Positions 34,505-43,268 of a DNA stretch of 49,645 nt are shown in pieces; the stretch's first letter is position 1, and every line of letters starts with the position of its first letter. This DNA comes from Burkholderiales bacterium. Its GTDB lineage: Bacteria; Pseudomonadota; Gammaproteobacteria; Burkholderiales; Burkholderiaceae_D. The translations under genes and the position numbers were made by a program. Below the pieces are notes generated by a model that saw nothing but the letters and a program-made list of their open reading frames with translations, searched no databases and was not told the DNA's origin. The stretch spans positions 42,155 to 91,799 of the forward strand of contig PLEY01000065.1 of the NCBI GenBank assembly GCA_003136595.1, written 5' to 3'.

Positions 34505-34966
34505 ATGAGTGAGGGACTGCAGGTGCGTGAGATCCAGAGGGGGGACCGGTCCGCCTGGGAGCGGCTCTGGGAGGGCTACAACGCGTTCTACGGCCGGAGT
34601 GGCGAGACTCGGCTGGCTGCGGATATCACCGCGACGACCTGGGAGCGCTTTTTCGATCCCGCAGAACCGGTCTTCGCACTGGTGGCCGAGCGCGAGGACC
34701 GACTCTTGGGCCTCAGCCACTATCTGTTTCACCGCAGCACCACATCGGTCGCGCCGGTCTGCTATCTGCAGGATCTCTTTACGGAGCCCGCCGAACGCAA
34801 CCGCGGCATCGGCCGCGCGCTGATCGAGGCGGTATACCGGGCCGCGACTGCGGCGGGCGTGCGCGAGGTGTACTGGCAGACCCACGCGTCCAACGGGCCC
34901 GGACGCCGCCTCTACGATACCGTGGCCGAACATCTGGGTTTTATCGTCTACGATCGGGAACTCTAG
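34505..34966 (+). CDS. GNAT-family N-acetyltransferase
   Basis: 153 residues with the GNAT fold: VREIQRGDRSAWERLWEGYNAFYG at the start, LFTEPAERNRGIGRALIEAVY as the acetyl-CoA pyrophosphate loop (R-G-I-G-R-A), and VYWQTHASNGPGRRLYDTVAEHLGF at the end. This form resembles acetyltransferases annotated for small amines or amino acids. Either GTG 34499 or ATG 34505 could start it; neither has a strong ribosome site. Substrate unknown. Confidence 0.88.
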   Translation: MSEGLQVREIQRGDRSAWERLWEGYNAFYGRSGETRLAADITATTWERFFDPAEPVFALVAEREDRLLGLSHYLFHRSTTSVAPVCYLQDLFTEPAERNRGIGRALIEAVYRAATAAGVREVYWQTHASNGPGRRLYDTVAEHLGFIVYDREL

Positions 34967-35163
34967 GCCGAATCGCTGCGGCCAGGGGTTGCGCTCACGT
35001 CGTGGAGGCGTTCTGCGGGTGATGGCTTTGGAGAGCCCCCCCGGCTGCAAGCGCTGCCCTGGCGCGCGCACGCAGGCTCGTACACCGAGCCGTGCGGCGC
35101 CCTCGTCGACGGCACGGATTTGCTCCACAATTCCAACCACGCATCTTCTCCAGGAGCGCAACC

Positions 35164-35538
35164 GTGCCGATTCTGTGGCGCCAGAAGTCCTATCGTTCCC
35201 AGATCCTGGCCACCCTGTGCGGAACCGAGCATGGCATCACCGTGTGCTTTAGGGACTATCCAATCCGCGTCTCCGACGCGCCGCCGCAGACCCGCATCGA
35301 GTACTTTCCCGACTTCAACGTGGCGCTGCTATCGGCGATCTGGGTCGCGCTTGGCGATTTCGAGGACTTTGCCCGGCGGGCGCTGGCCGCGCCGGTCGCG
35401 CTTTCGCTCACCATTGCGAATGCGCCGCCCTTCTCATGTTCCATCGGGCTGCAGGTCATGAAGTCGAAGAGCCGCTTTCGGGCCGAACTGCCCGATGCCG
35501 TCATCGCTGCGCTGCGCTCGCAGAACATCGGCCGCTAG
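35164..35538 (+). CDS. Uncharacterised 124-residue protein
   Basis: I do not recognise this protein. It begins VPILWRQKSYRSQILATLCGTEHG, has a segment RIEYFPDFNVALLSAIWVALGDFEDFARRAL that is moderately hydrophobic but not a convincing membrane helix, and ends with a basic region MKSKSRFRAELPDAV. The GTG start has AGGAG at a spacing of seven, and codon use matches the neighbours, so it is likely real. It sits between the GNAT and K+-channel genes with no overlap. No motif points to function. Confidence 0.65.
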   Translation: MPILWRQKSYRSQILATLCGTEHGITVCFRDYPIRVSDAPPQTRIEYFPDFNVALLSAIWVALGDFEDFARRALAAPVALSLTIANAPPFSCSIGLQVMKSKSRFRAELPDAVIAALRSQNIGR

Positions 35539-35720
35539 ATTTGCCCTCCATGGCACGATTATCGCTTGCGGGGAGCCCTTAAGACACCGGTCGATCGGCT
35601 CACCGGATTTAGCCCCAGGGCACTTCCAGATGGCGCGCTCGATACGCCGCGAACGCGGCGCCAAGGTGCAGGACGGACCGCCGACATTGCGGGAGATCTT
35701 CTCGGAGGCTCTGCGACGCC

Positions 35721-36935
35721 ATGACCCAGGATGACCCAGCGCCCAGCGCTCCTGATGAGTCAGGATCCGGAGCTGCCCCGCCCGCGGTTCCGGCACAGGG
35801 CGCCCCGGCCAAGGAGCCCCCGGTCGCGCGGCTGAAGTCCCGGTCGCGACCTATCCGCCGGGTGCCCAAGCCCCGTATGACGGGGCTCCTCGACTCGCCG
35901 GTCAAGAATCTCACGGGCGGGGTCGCCTACACCCTCGCCATCATGCTGGTTGCGACCGGCGCTTATATCTCGCAGGGCTGGAGCTTCCGGGACGCGCTGT
36001 ACATGGTCATCACGACCATCTTCACGGTCGGATACAACGAAGTCAGGCCAATCAACACCGTGGCGTTGAACATCATCACCCTGACACTGATTGTGCTGGG
36101 ATGTACGGGCATCATCTTCCTGACGGGTGCCCTCGTACAGTTCATCACGCTAAACCACCTCAACAAGGCGATAGGACTCAAGCGAATGAATGCGCAAATC
36201 GATGAGCTTAAGGAACACGTGATCGTCTGCGGCTTCGGCCGCTTCGGCGCCGCCCTGGCGCGTGCGCTCAGTGCGAGCAGCGCGGCATTTGTCATCATCG
36301 AGGAAAACGAGGCGCGCGCAGCGGAGGCGCGCCTGCAGGGGTATCTGTGCATCCACGGCAATGCGAGCGGGGAGGAATTCCTGCGCGCGGCCGGCGTGAC
36401 GCGCGCGCATGCGCTGGCCACCGTGCTGGCCAACGATGCACTGAACGTCTTCATCACGTTAAGCGCCCGAGCGCTCAATCCCGAGCTCTCAATCGTCGCA
36501 CGCGGCGAACTGTCCAGCACCGAGAGCAAGCTGCTCCAGGCGGGCGCGGACAAGGTCGTCCTGCCCACCCACATCGGAGCCGAGCGCATTGCCGAGCTGC
36601 TCCTCTACGAGGAATCGGCCCGCATCATCGAGAGCCTTGAGCGCTCCCATGGCTTTCAGCGGGTGCTGCGCAATTTCGGCATCGACCTCGAGGTCGTCAC
36701 GGCGGCGCCCCAGAGTGCCGCGGTACGGATGACCGTGGCGGCCGTCGAGCGCCAGGCCAAGGGCGCGTTTTTTGTCGTGCAGATCAACCGACGTGACGGG
36801 GATGTCTACACGGCGCCTCCCGCGACCGCTGTGATCGGCGAGGGGGACGGTGTGGTTCTGCTCGGTCGACCCAACCGCGCGGCGATCCTGACGTCCCTCT
36901 TCGAGCCCCGCCAAAAGGTCGGTGCGCGCGCATGA
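35721..36935 (+). CDS. Two-helix potassium channel with RCK (TrkA-N/TrkA-C) regulatory domains
   Basis: 404 residues. A Pro/Ala-rich cytoplasmic N-terminus (1-65) is followed by outer helix, pore loop and inner helix (about 66-145), then an RCK/TrkA-N Rossmann domain (VIVCGFGRFGAALARAL, dinucleotide Gly motif; IIEENEARAAEARLQGYLCIHGNAS) and a TrkA-C-like domain to the end. The filter reads TVGYNE at residues 102-107, so the last filter glycine of TVGYG is Asn106. That may alter selectivity or define a subfamily. The ATG overlaps no neighbour; GGAGG lies upstream. Gating by nucleotide or ligand binding to the RCK ring is the family norm. Confidence 0.87.
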   Translation: MTQDDPAPSAPDESGSGAAPPAVPAQGAPAKEPPVARLKSRSRPIRRVPKPRMTGLLDSPVKNLTGGVAYTLAIMLVATGAYISQGWSFRDALYMVITTIFTVGYNEVRPINTVALNIITLTLIVLGCTGIIFLTGALVQFITLNHLNKAIGLKRMNAQIDELKEHVIVCGFGRFGAALARALSASSAAFVIIEENEARAAEARLQGYLCIHGNASGEEFLRAAGVTRAHALATVLANDALNVFITLSARALNPELSIVARGELSSTESKLLQAGADKVVLPTHIGAERIAELLLYEESARIIESLERSHGFQRVLRNFGIDLEVVTAAPQSAAVRMTVAAVERQAKGAFFVVQINRRDGDVYTAPPATAVIGEGDGVVLLGRPNRAAILTSLFEPRQKVGARA

Positions 36936-37003
36936 CGCGCGCAGTGATCGTATCCAGTCCTGGTACGCAGACCGTGTCGATCCCTGTGCTGAAGCCCGGG
37001 CGG

Positions 37004-37702
37004 TCAGACACCGAGGTAGCGATGCAGCACCTGCGGACTTTGCTTGAGGTCTGCCGCAGTCCCTTCGTGCACCACGTGGCCGTTGTTGATGATGTAAGCA
37101 CGACTTGCCATCTTCAGCGCTGCCGCCAGGTTCTGCTCGACCAGGACGATCGTCTGTCCCGCCTCGGCGAGCTTGCGACAGGCCTCGATCAGATCCTTGA
37201 CGATCACGGGAGCCAGGCCCTCGAACGGCTCGTCAAGGAGGAGCAGCTTCGGATCGCGGACCAGGGCTCGCGCGATGGCTAGCATCTGCTGTTCCCCACC
37301 CGAGAGCTGAGTACCGCGGCTGCGTCGCCGCTCCGCTAGCCGCGGGAAGATCTGGTAGATCCGCTCAAGAGGCCAACGATTGCCTGCGGTCAATCCCGCG
37401 AGAACAATGTTCTCCTCGACATCGAGGCTCCCAAAAATGCGTCGCTCCTCGGGGACCAGCTGCATCCCGGCGCGGGCGATGAAATGGGCTGGCTTGCCTG
37501 CGATCTCTTCGCCATCGAACCGGATCGAGCCAGACTTCGGTTTCAACATGCCCATGAGGCTCTTCAAGGTGGTCGACTTGCCCGCGCCATTGCGGCCAAG
37601 CAGCGCGACAACTTCATGCGCCTCGACCCGGATGTCGACGTCGAACAGGATGTGCGAGTCGCCGTAGTAGCTGTTTAGGCCCCTGACCTCCAGCAGACTC
37701 AT
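37004..37702 (-). CDS. livF: ABC transporter ATP-binding protein, LivF type
   Basis: 232 residues. Walker A GRNGAGKSTTLKSL, Q-loop, signature LSGGEQQMLAIARAL, Walker B LLLLDEPFEGLAP and switch His region (VLVEQNL) are intact. The LivF family is recognised by RIFGSLDVEENI and the short length. It is the last gene of the operon livH, livMG, livF. Its start overlaps the livMG stop by four bases. It energises import of a branched-chain amino acid, amide or related compound together with the fused LivG. Confidence 0.92.
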   Translation of the reverse strand: MSLLEVRGLNSYYGDSHILFDVDIRVEAHEVVALLGRNGAGKSTTLKSLMGMLKPKSGSIRFDGEEIAGKPAHFIARAGMQLVPEERRIFGSLDVEENIVLAGLTAGNRWPLERIYQIFPRLAERRRSRGTQLSGGEQQMLAIARALVRDPKLLLLDEPFEGLAPVIVKDLIEACRKLAEAGQTIVLVEQNLAAALKMASRAYIINNGHVVHEGTAADLKQSPQVLHRYLGV

Positions 37703-39555
37703 TCATCCACCCCGCCGAGGTAGGCTTCCTGAACCCTCTCATTGCTCTTGATTTCTTCGGGGCTCCCTTCGACGAGGACCGTTCCTTCGCTGAGCACGGT
37801 GATACGTTCGGTCAGATCAAAGATGGCATCCATGTCGTGGTCGATCACGATCAGGGTACGGCCCTTGCGGATCTTCTTCAGAAGATTGACGGTCTCAACA
37901 CGTTCGCTCGGACTCATCCCGGCCAGCGGTTCATCGAGCAGCAACAGGCTCGGCTGGGTGGCGAGTGCGAGACCAATCTCCAGCCGTCGCTTCTCGCCGT
38001 ATGCCAATTCGGACACGGGGCGCGCAGCGCGGTGCTGCAAGTGTACGAGCTCGAGTGCCTCGTCGACCTGGTCGGCAAGTCCGTGTACGCGCAGGGCGCT
38101 GCGCAGCATGTCCACCCGGAAAGAACCCCGGATACGTGCCAGGGCGGCGATGGTCAGGTTTTCGCGCACGGTGAGACGGTTGAACAGCTGGTTCACCTGG
38201 TAACTCTTGCTCATGCCCAGCTGGCACACGGCTGTGACGTCCATGCCGGTGATGTCCTGCCCCTCGAACAGGATCGAACCGGACGAGGCCGTCACCTCAC
38301 AGGTCAGCATCTTGAAAAAGGTGCTTTTCCCCGCGCCGTTGGGCCCGATGATGCCGCGCAGCTCGCCCGCTGCAACCGTGAAATCGATGTTGGAGTTGGC
38401 CACCAGCCCGCCATAGCGCTTGGTGAGCTGCTTTGCGACCAGGATCGGCTCGCTCGCTGCCCCAGTGACAGGGGCATCCCTCGGGGCAACCGGAACGGCG
38501 TCCCGCTCGGGCGCGGATTCGAGCAAGCCGGAAGCGTCCGGCTCCGCCGCTACGGACTCGGGATGTTGGATCCTGTGCCAGTGCGCGACGAGATCCTTCA
38601 GGCCCCCGAGTACGCCGCGGCGCAAGAAGCAGACCAAGAGAACGAAGATCACGCCGAGCGCGAGACGCCAGGCGGCCCCAAGGCCCAGCGAGCCTTGCAG
38701 GAAATCCCGCAGGAACAGCCATACTGCAGCACCCACGAGCGGCCCAAACAGGGTGCCAAGACCACCGATCACGGTCTGGATCACCAACTGGCCCGAGGTG
38801 TCAAAGGTAAACGCATCTGGCGGCATGTAGCCTTGCAGCACGCCCAGGAGCCCCCCCGCCAGCCCCCCGTAGGCGGCCGCAACCACGAAAACCAGAAGCT
38901 TGTAGCGCTTGACATTGTGACCCACGGCCGCGGCGCGCAGCGGATTGTCGCGGATCGCAACCATGACGTGGCCCACGGAAGAATTGACGATGCGCCTTGC
39001 GATCACCATGCCCAGAAAGAAGCAGACCGCCAGAAACGCGTACATGCTCAATCCGGGTCCGACGCGAAGCGTCGTGAATCCCAGATACAGGGTCGGTGCC
39101 GGCACTCCAGCCAGGCCATTCTCGCCGCCGGTGAACTGGGCGAGTGGCGAATTTTCGAGGAAGAAGAACATCTCCGCTATGGCGACGGTGATCATCGCAA
39201 AGTAGATGCCGGTGCGCCTGAGCGCCACCAAGCCCACCAGAGTTCCCACCAAGGCCGAGGCGAGAGTGCCGATCACAAGCGCCAGGATCACGCTCGGGAA
39301 ATTCAGATTGACCAACAGATACGCGGCCACGAATCCGCCGGTGCCAAAGAAAGCGGCCTGGCCAAATGACAAGAGACCTGTGTATCCGAACAACAGGTCA
39401 AAGCCAATTCCAAACAGCCCGAATACCAACACCAGGTTAATCGTGTTTTGCGCGAACCCGAGCGGTGGCAGGACGACGGGAACCAGCGCGAGCCCAATCG
39501 CGAGGAGAATGTCGGGCGTCCAGCTTCGGAGGTAAGTCGAGCCCGCGGTCGTCAT
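37699..39555 (-). CDS. LivM-LivG fusion: permease plus ATP-binding protein in one chain
   Basis: 618 residues. Residues about 1-325 are a LivM-type permease with eight to ten helices (FDLLFGYTGLLSFGQAAFFG, the conserved loop VIARRIVNSSVGHVMVAIRDNPLRA). A linker of about 45 polar residues follows, then a LivG-type ATPase (about 372-618) with Walker A GPNGAGKSTFF, signature AYGEKRRLEIGLAL, Walker B LLLLDEPLAGMSP and the LivG-typical C-terminal DHDMDAIFDLTERITVLSEGTVL. It replaces two separate genes of the standard operon. Reading frame and codon use run smoothly through the junction, so it is not an artefact of a visible frameshift. Such fusions are known but are in the minority. Confidence 0.92.
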   Translation of the reverse strand: MTTAGSTYLRSWTPDILLAIGLALVPVVLPPLGFAQNTINLVLVFGLFGIGFDLLFGYTGLLSFGQAAFFGTGGFVAAYLLVNLNFPSVILALVIGTLASALVGTLVGLVALRRTGIYFAMITVAIAEMFFFLENSPLAQFTGGENGLAGVPAPTLYLGFTTLRVGPGLSMYAFLAVCFFLGMVIARRIVNSSVGHVMVAIRDNPLRAAAVGHNVKRYKLLVFVVAAAYGGLAGGLLGVLQGYMPPDAFTFDTSGQLVIQTVIGGLGTLFGPLVGAAVWLFLRDFLQGSLGLGAAWRLALGVIFVLLVCFLRRGVLGGLKDLVAHWHRIQHPESVAAEPDASGLLESAPERDAVPVAPRDAPVTGAASEPILVAKQLTKRYGGLVANSNIDFTVAAGELRGIIGPNGAGKSTFFKMLTCEVTASSGSILFEGQDITGMDVTAVCQLGMSKSYQVNQLFNRLTVRENLTIAALARIRGSFRVDMLRSALRVHGLADQVDEALELVHLQHRAARPVSELAYGEKRRLEIGLALATQPSLLLLDEPLAGMSPSERVETVNLLKKIRKGRTLIVIDHDMDAIFDLTERITVLSEGTVLVEGSPEEIKSNERVQEAYLGGVDE

Positions 39556-40427
39556 TCGCGACCCACCAAGCCAAGCAGGCCGCGGGGGCGAAAGACAAGC
39601 ACCAGAGTCATGACGGCGTAAAGCATGACTTGGGAGTACGCGGGATTGATCATCGAGGTGATGCTGAGAATTTCTCCGGCGATAAGCCCGCCGAGAATGG
39701 CCCCCGGAAACGAACCGACCCCGCCGATGACGACAACAACGAACGCCTGGATCAGGACATCGTCGCCACTGCCCGGACTGATCGGTGCGATCGGCGCGTT
39801 GACGATTCCGGCGAACCCGGCCGCCATGGCGCCGATGCCGAAGACCATCATGAATACCCGATAGACGTTGATGCCCAACGCATCAACCATCCCCGAATCC
39901 TCGATGCCGGCGCGCACGATCATGCCAAGGCGGGTCCCATAGAGGATGATGTAGAAGAGCAGCAGGGCAACCGAGACGATGCCCACCACCAGGAGCCGGT
40001 ACGTCGGGTAGATCATGAAGCCCAGTGACGTGATGCCTTCTGCCCACGCGGGGGCGCCGACCGTCTTCGAGAGGCTCCCAAAGGCAAATCGCACGAGCTC
40101 GACGAACACGATGCCCAGACCAAAGGTGACGAGTATCTGATCCTCGGGGGGCCGGCCATAGAAGAAGCGGATCACGCCGCGTTCCATGACAACGCCGACA
40201 AGCAGCACAAAAACGGATCCGGCCGCGAGGGCGACCAGATACGATCCCGTTGCCTGGTAGGCGACCCAGCCGGCGTAGCCGCCGAGCATGAACAGGGCGC
40301 CGTGCGCGAGGTTGAGCACACCAAGTGTGCCGTAAATGATGGTCAGTCCGGAACTGATGAGGGCGAGCAGAGCGCCCAAGACCAGTCCATTGAACATCTG
40401 TGACGTCAGGTTCGCCCAGCTGAACAC
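39552..40427 (-). CDS. livH: Branched-chain amino acid/amide-type ABC permease, LivH
   Basis: 291 residues, about eight membrane helices. Typical LivH segments: NGLVLGALLALISSGLTIIYGTLGVLNLAHGALFMLGGY near the N-terminus, RIGMIVRAGIEDS-like TRLGMIVRAG (cytoplasmic coupling loop) and IGGVGSFPGAILGGLIAGE near the C-terminus. It forms the heteromeric channel with the LivM half of the fusion. The stop overlaps the start of the fusion gene by four bases. The substrate-binding protein gene lies 143 bases upstream and probably belongs to the same transcript, with the gap allowing different levels. Confidence 0.93.
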   Translation of the reverse strand: MFSWANLTSQMFNGLVLGALLALISSGLTIIYGTLGVLNLAHGALFMLGGYAGWVAYQATGSYLVALAAGSVFVLLVGVVMERGVIRFFYGRPPEDQILVTFGLGIVFVELVRFAFGSLSKTVGAPAWAEGITSLGFMIYPTYRLLVVGIVSVALLLFYIILYGTRLGMIVRAGIEDSGMVDALGINVYRVFMMVFGIGAMAAGFAGIVNAPIAPISPGSGDDVLIQAFVVVVIGGVGSFPGAILGGLIAGEILSITSMINPAYSQVMLYAVMTLVLVFRPRGLLGLVGRE

Positions 40428-40570
40428 GTTCGGCCTTGCTCTGGAGAGAGGAGGAAGGTCATGGTACTAGAACCATGGACCGATTCCTACGGGGTAGGGA
40501 CTGCCAACGCGGGACGCCCGGGTCTCGGGGTCCCTCTCACACCGGCGCCGCGAGAATTGCGCGCCGTACT

Positions 40571-41917
40571 TCAGGTGTAACTGCCGAGCTTGCAGCCGAA
40601 TGCGTCCGGCGCCTGCATCAAGGGTGCACCTTCGACGATCTCGATCACGTCGTAGAAATCGTCCTTGCTCGACATCTTCTTCTGGGGCTTGCCGCGCACA
40701 ATGATCACCGGTCTGACAAGCTGGTGGTCCTCCGGGCGGAAATGGACCGGTCCTACGGTCGATTGCACCGTGGCGCCTTTCTCGTATGATTTGATGACAT
40801 CGGGCGGATTGAAGGTTCCAGCCCGCTCGACGGCATCCGCCCACATCGCAATCTGCGCATAGGCGGCGTTGGCACCCCACTCCGGGTTGTAGCCGTACTT
40901 CTTCTTGAATTCAGTGTTGAACAACTTGGCCAGAGGATAGCGGTCCTCGATTGTCCACCAGTAGTCCGTTCCCGCGTAGACCCCCTCCATGACGTCCTCG
41001 CCAACCTGCTCGGCGAGGAACGGGGTGTTATAAGGCATGACGAGCGTCATCTTGTTCAGTATTCCGAACTGCTTGGCCTGCTTGATCGAGAGCACGGCAT
41101 CGCGCCCGAAGTTGATGTTGACGACGACATCGGCCCCACTGTTCGACACATTCAACAGGTATGTCGAAAAATCGGTCGTGCCGAGGGGCGAAATCTGATT
41201 GGTTGCCACCGTCCAGTCGCCCAGCTTGCCGAGTACGGTCTCCATCGACTCGCGAACCGTATGGCCGTAGGTGTAGTCTGGAGTCAGGAACGCTATCTTC
41301 TTGCCGCGGCCAAGCGCCTTGACGAGTACCGGCGCGATGGCCTGGGCCGCCGTCTGCGCGTAGAAGCACTCGCGAAACGAATACCGTACGCAATCCTTGC
41401 CGGTCGTATCATTCGAGCCCGAGATGCAGGGCAGGTAAATGACTTTCTCGCGATCGGCCAGCTTGTTGAGCGCAACGGCCACTGCGCTCGACACCGAGCC
41501 GGTGATCATCAACGCCTTCTTCTGGCTGATGAATGCCGACGCTGCCTGCACTGCGGTGTTGGGCTTGGCCTCGCTATCGGCGATGTCGAAGAGCACCTTT
41601 TTTCCGAGGACGCCAGTGGTGGTCTTCGGGGACATTTTCTTGAAGAGGTCGGCGCCCGAGTTGAGATGCTCGATGGCGAGTTCGTAACCCTTGATCTCGT
41701 CTTCTCCCTGTGCCGCGTAGGTCCCCGTTCTGGGCGTGCAGATGCCGATGAACACAGAGGAGCCGTCAACGCCGGCGGGGTAGGTTCCGACAGCCGTCGG
41801 CTCGGCCGCCCAGGCGCTCATCATCGGCGCCGGTAGGGCCAGACCACCGGCAAGACCAGCCCCGAACTTCAGGACGGTGCGACGGGAAACTGAACGGCTA
41901 TTGCGTTGATTCGACAT
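40571..41917 (-). CDS. Substrate-binding protein of the ABC transporter, Tat-exported
   Basis: 448 residues, type I periplasmic binding protein of the LivJ/UrtA/amide group. The N-terminus SVSRRTVLKFGAGLAGG is a twin-arginine signal followed by cleavage near AWA-AEP, so it is exported folded through Tat. The mature part starts with VFIGICTPRTGTYAAQGEDEIKGYELAIEHLN and has VLFDIADSEAKPNTAVQAASAFISQKKALMITG, typical of the first lobe. Start 41917 has GGAG at a spacing of about seven; a longer reading to 42019 lacks support. Being first in the operon fits its usual excess over permeases. The ligand is uncertain: amides, urea, branched-chain or aromatic compounds are all possible. Confidence 0.9.
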   Translation of the reverse strand: MSNQRNSRSVSRRTVLKFGAGLAGGLALPAPMMSAWAAEPTAVGTYPAGVDGSSVFIGICTPRTGTYAAQGEDEIKGYELAIEHLNSGADLFKKMSPKTTTGVLGKKVLFDIADSEAKPNTAVQAASAFISQKKALMITGSVSSAVAVALNKLADREKVIYLPCISGSNDTTGKDCVRYSFRECFYAQTAAQAIAPVLVKALGRGKKIAFLTPDYTYGHTVRESMETVLGKLGDWTVATNQISPLGTTDFSTYLLNVSNSGADVVVNINFGRDAVLSIKQAKQFGILNKMTLVMPYNTPFLAEQVGEDVMEGVYAGTDYWWTIEDRYPLAKLFNTEFKKKYGYNPEWGANAAYAQIAMWADAVERAGTFNPPDVIKSYEKGATVQSTVGPVHFRPEDHQLVRPVIIVRGKPQKKMSSKDDFYDVIEIVEGAPLMQAPDAFGCKLGSYT

Positions 41918-42600
41918 TTTTGTCTCCGATGATTTTTTTGAATTCGGAAAGGCAATCATTGTTGCCAAGGCATTGCCCAAGCGCACGCTGCCTGCCGGAT
42001 CGCGCTCGCGCACGCGCACGCGCGACTGGGATTGGGAACCTGTGTCGCGCCGGCCCTGCGACCCCTCATTTTACCGAGGATCAACCCACCCGCTGATCAG
42101 GACCTACCCTAGGTTGGTTGTGCCGAGCGCGCTCGGAGAAGCACGCAAACAGGCCTGTCGTGACTCCAACCCTGAAGCCCGGGGAGAACAGTGACGCGGA
42201 AAACGCCTGCGCGGGCACGGTCGATCCTGTAAATCGCAATAAAGCGCAAATCCGGTGTTTGTGGTCAGGGCGTCTTGGGTCTGCGACCATGAACTGGCTG
42301 CGGGCCCGATTTCTAATTCACGCGGAAGATCAGGCGGAAAGGAGAAAGCCTGTTGACGAGATTCGTGAGGGATACATTCCTCAAGAATCGCCAAGTACGC
42401 GTCAGTGCTGGACGACGCGACGACGCCGTTTTGGGAAATCCGGTGAGTCGTGATCTGATTGTCGAGGCGGAACGCGAACATGTTCGTTGACTCCGCCGAG
42501 TAGGACCCCTGCATGAGTTTGACCAAGCGTGTTCTCTGGACCTGCGTGGTGCGGAATTCATGGGCTCCGAGAGGGGATCGCTTCGGCCGATCTGTCTAGA
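41918..42600. other. Gene-poor, decayed region
   Basis: No well-supported gene. The promoter of the binding-protein gene should lie in the first 100 bases. On the minus strand a frame starting at 42526 begins MVKLMQGSYSAESTNMF and looks protein-like for about 65 residues, then becomes low quality. It could be the remnant of a lost gene that I cannot identify. Base composition is less GC-rich than the flanks. Together with the dead toxin-antitoxin genes that follow it looks like an eroding insertion. Confidence 0.45.
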
Positions 42601-42616
42601 ATCTTGTGTACGAGAT
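42601..42616. promoter_or_regulatory. Imperfect palindrome before the vapB remnant
   Basis: ATCTTGTGTACGAGAT is self-complementary at most positions and sits five bases before the vapB ATG, next to a TAGAAT -10-like hexamer (42597-42602). It fits the autoregulatory operator position of VapBC modules, but the module is dead. Confidence 0.35.
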
Positions 42617-42621
42617 TGCAC

Positions 42622-42821
42622 ATGGCTACCAATCTATCCTTGCACCCCAAACTCATCGAGGGGGCCCTTGCGGTCTCTGGCGAGCGCACCAAGAAGGCCG
42701 CAGTTTAGCGAACACCCGAGGAGTTCATCGCACGGCGCGAGCACAAGCATCTGCTTGATCTGATGGTCAAGTTGCAATGGTTTACTCGTGCGACTACAAG
42801 GCGGAGCGTTCGCGCCGATGA
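42622..42821 (+). pseudogene. vapB: VapB-like antitoxin pseudogene
   Basis: The frame starts MATNLSLHPKLIEGALAVSGERTKKAAV, matching type II VapB antitoxins (LVEEALKVSGERTKKAAV-like), but codon 29 is TAG at 42706. The reading continues in frame as TPEEFIARREHKHLLDLMVKLQW, again family-like, then a one-base loss near 42781 moves the C-terminal motif YSCDYKAERSRR into another frame. That motif ends in a TGA overlapping the vapC ATG, as in intact modules. One stop and one frameshift therefore disable the gene. Confidence 0.85.
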
Positions 42822-43236
42822 CCTTGCTGGTTGATACGAGCGTATGGTCGCTTCCGTTTCGCCGCGACGCGGTTTCCAATGGGCCGCAAGTTGGCGCCTC
42901 ACGGGCGGCGCTCGAAGGGGAAGACTCGATAGTGGCCACGGGACTCGTTCTCCAGGAACTGCTCCAGGGTTTCACTGGTCCCGCGCCCGCTAGGACAGCA
43001 TCGATCGGTTCGGCGCCTTGCCGCTTTTGGCTGCAGACGGGCGCGATCACATAAAGGCCGCTGATCTTCGCAATCGATGTCGGCGTGGCGGTCTTCAGCC
43101 CGGCACTATAGTCGCACTCCTGGCGCAGCTCGCGGTTCGCCATCAACTTGTTCTGTTGACGACAGGCAAGGACTTCAACCTCGCTACGAGGCACTCAAAG
43201 CTGCGGGTGTGGAAACCCTTATCGGCGACTAACTGA
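42818..43236 (+). pseudogene. vapC: VapC-like PIN-domain toxin pseudogene
   Basis: The N-terminal half MTLLVDTSVWSLPFRRDAV...VATGLVLQELLQGFTGP is a clear VapC with the first Asp and the Glu of the PIN active site. Near 42980-43000 the frame shifts. The second half (LPLLAADGRDHIKAADLRNRCRRGG...LLAQLAVRHQLVLLTTGKDF) continues in another frame. In it, two acidic positions are lost by single-base changes: GTID to GTIV (GTC at 43111) and TTDKDF to TTGKDF (GGC at 43165). The protein is thus broken both in frame and in catalysis. The antitoxin partner is also dead. The final 40 bases before 43269 hold nothing visible. Confidence 0.88.
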
Positions 43237-43268
43237 AGGTCGCCAGATGCGATGGAAGGACGGCGCGC

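Noticed and set aside
35631-35734. 34-residue frame overlapping the start of the K+-channel gene
   Set aside because: It has a plausible basic sequence and an overlapping stop, but no ribosome site and no recognisable family.
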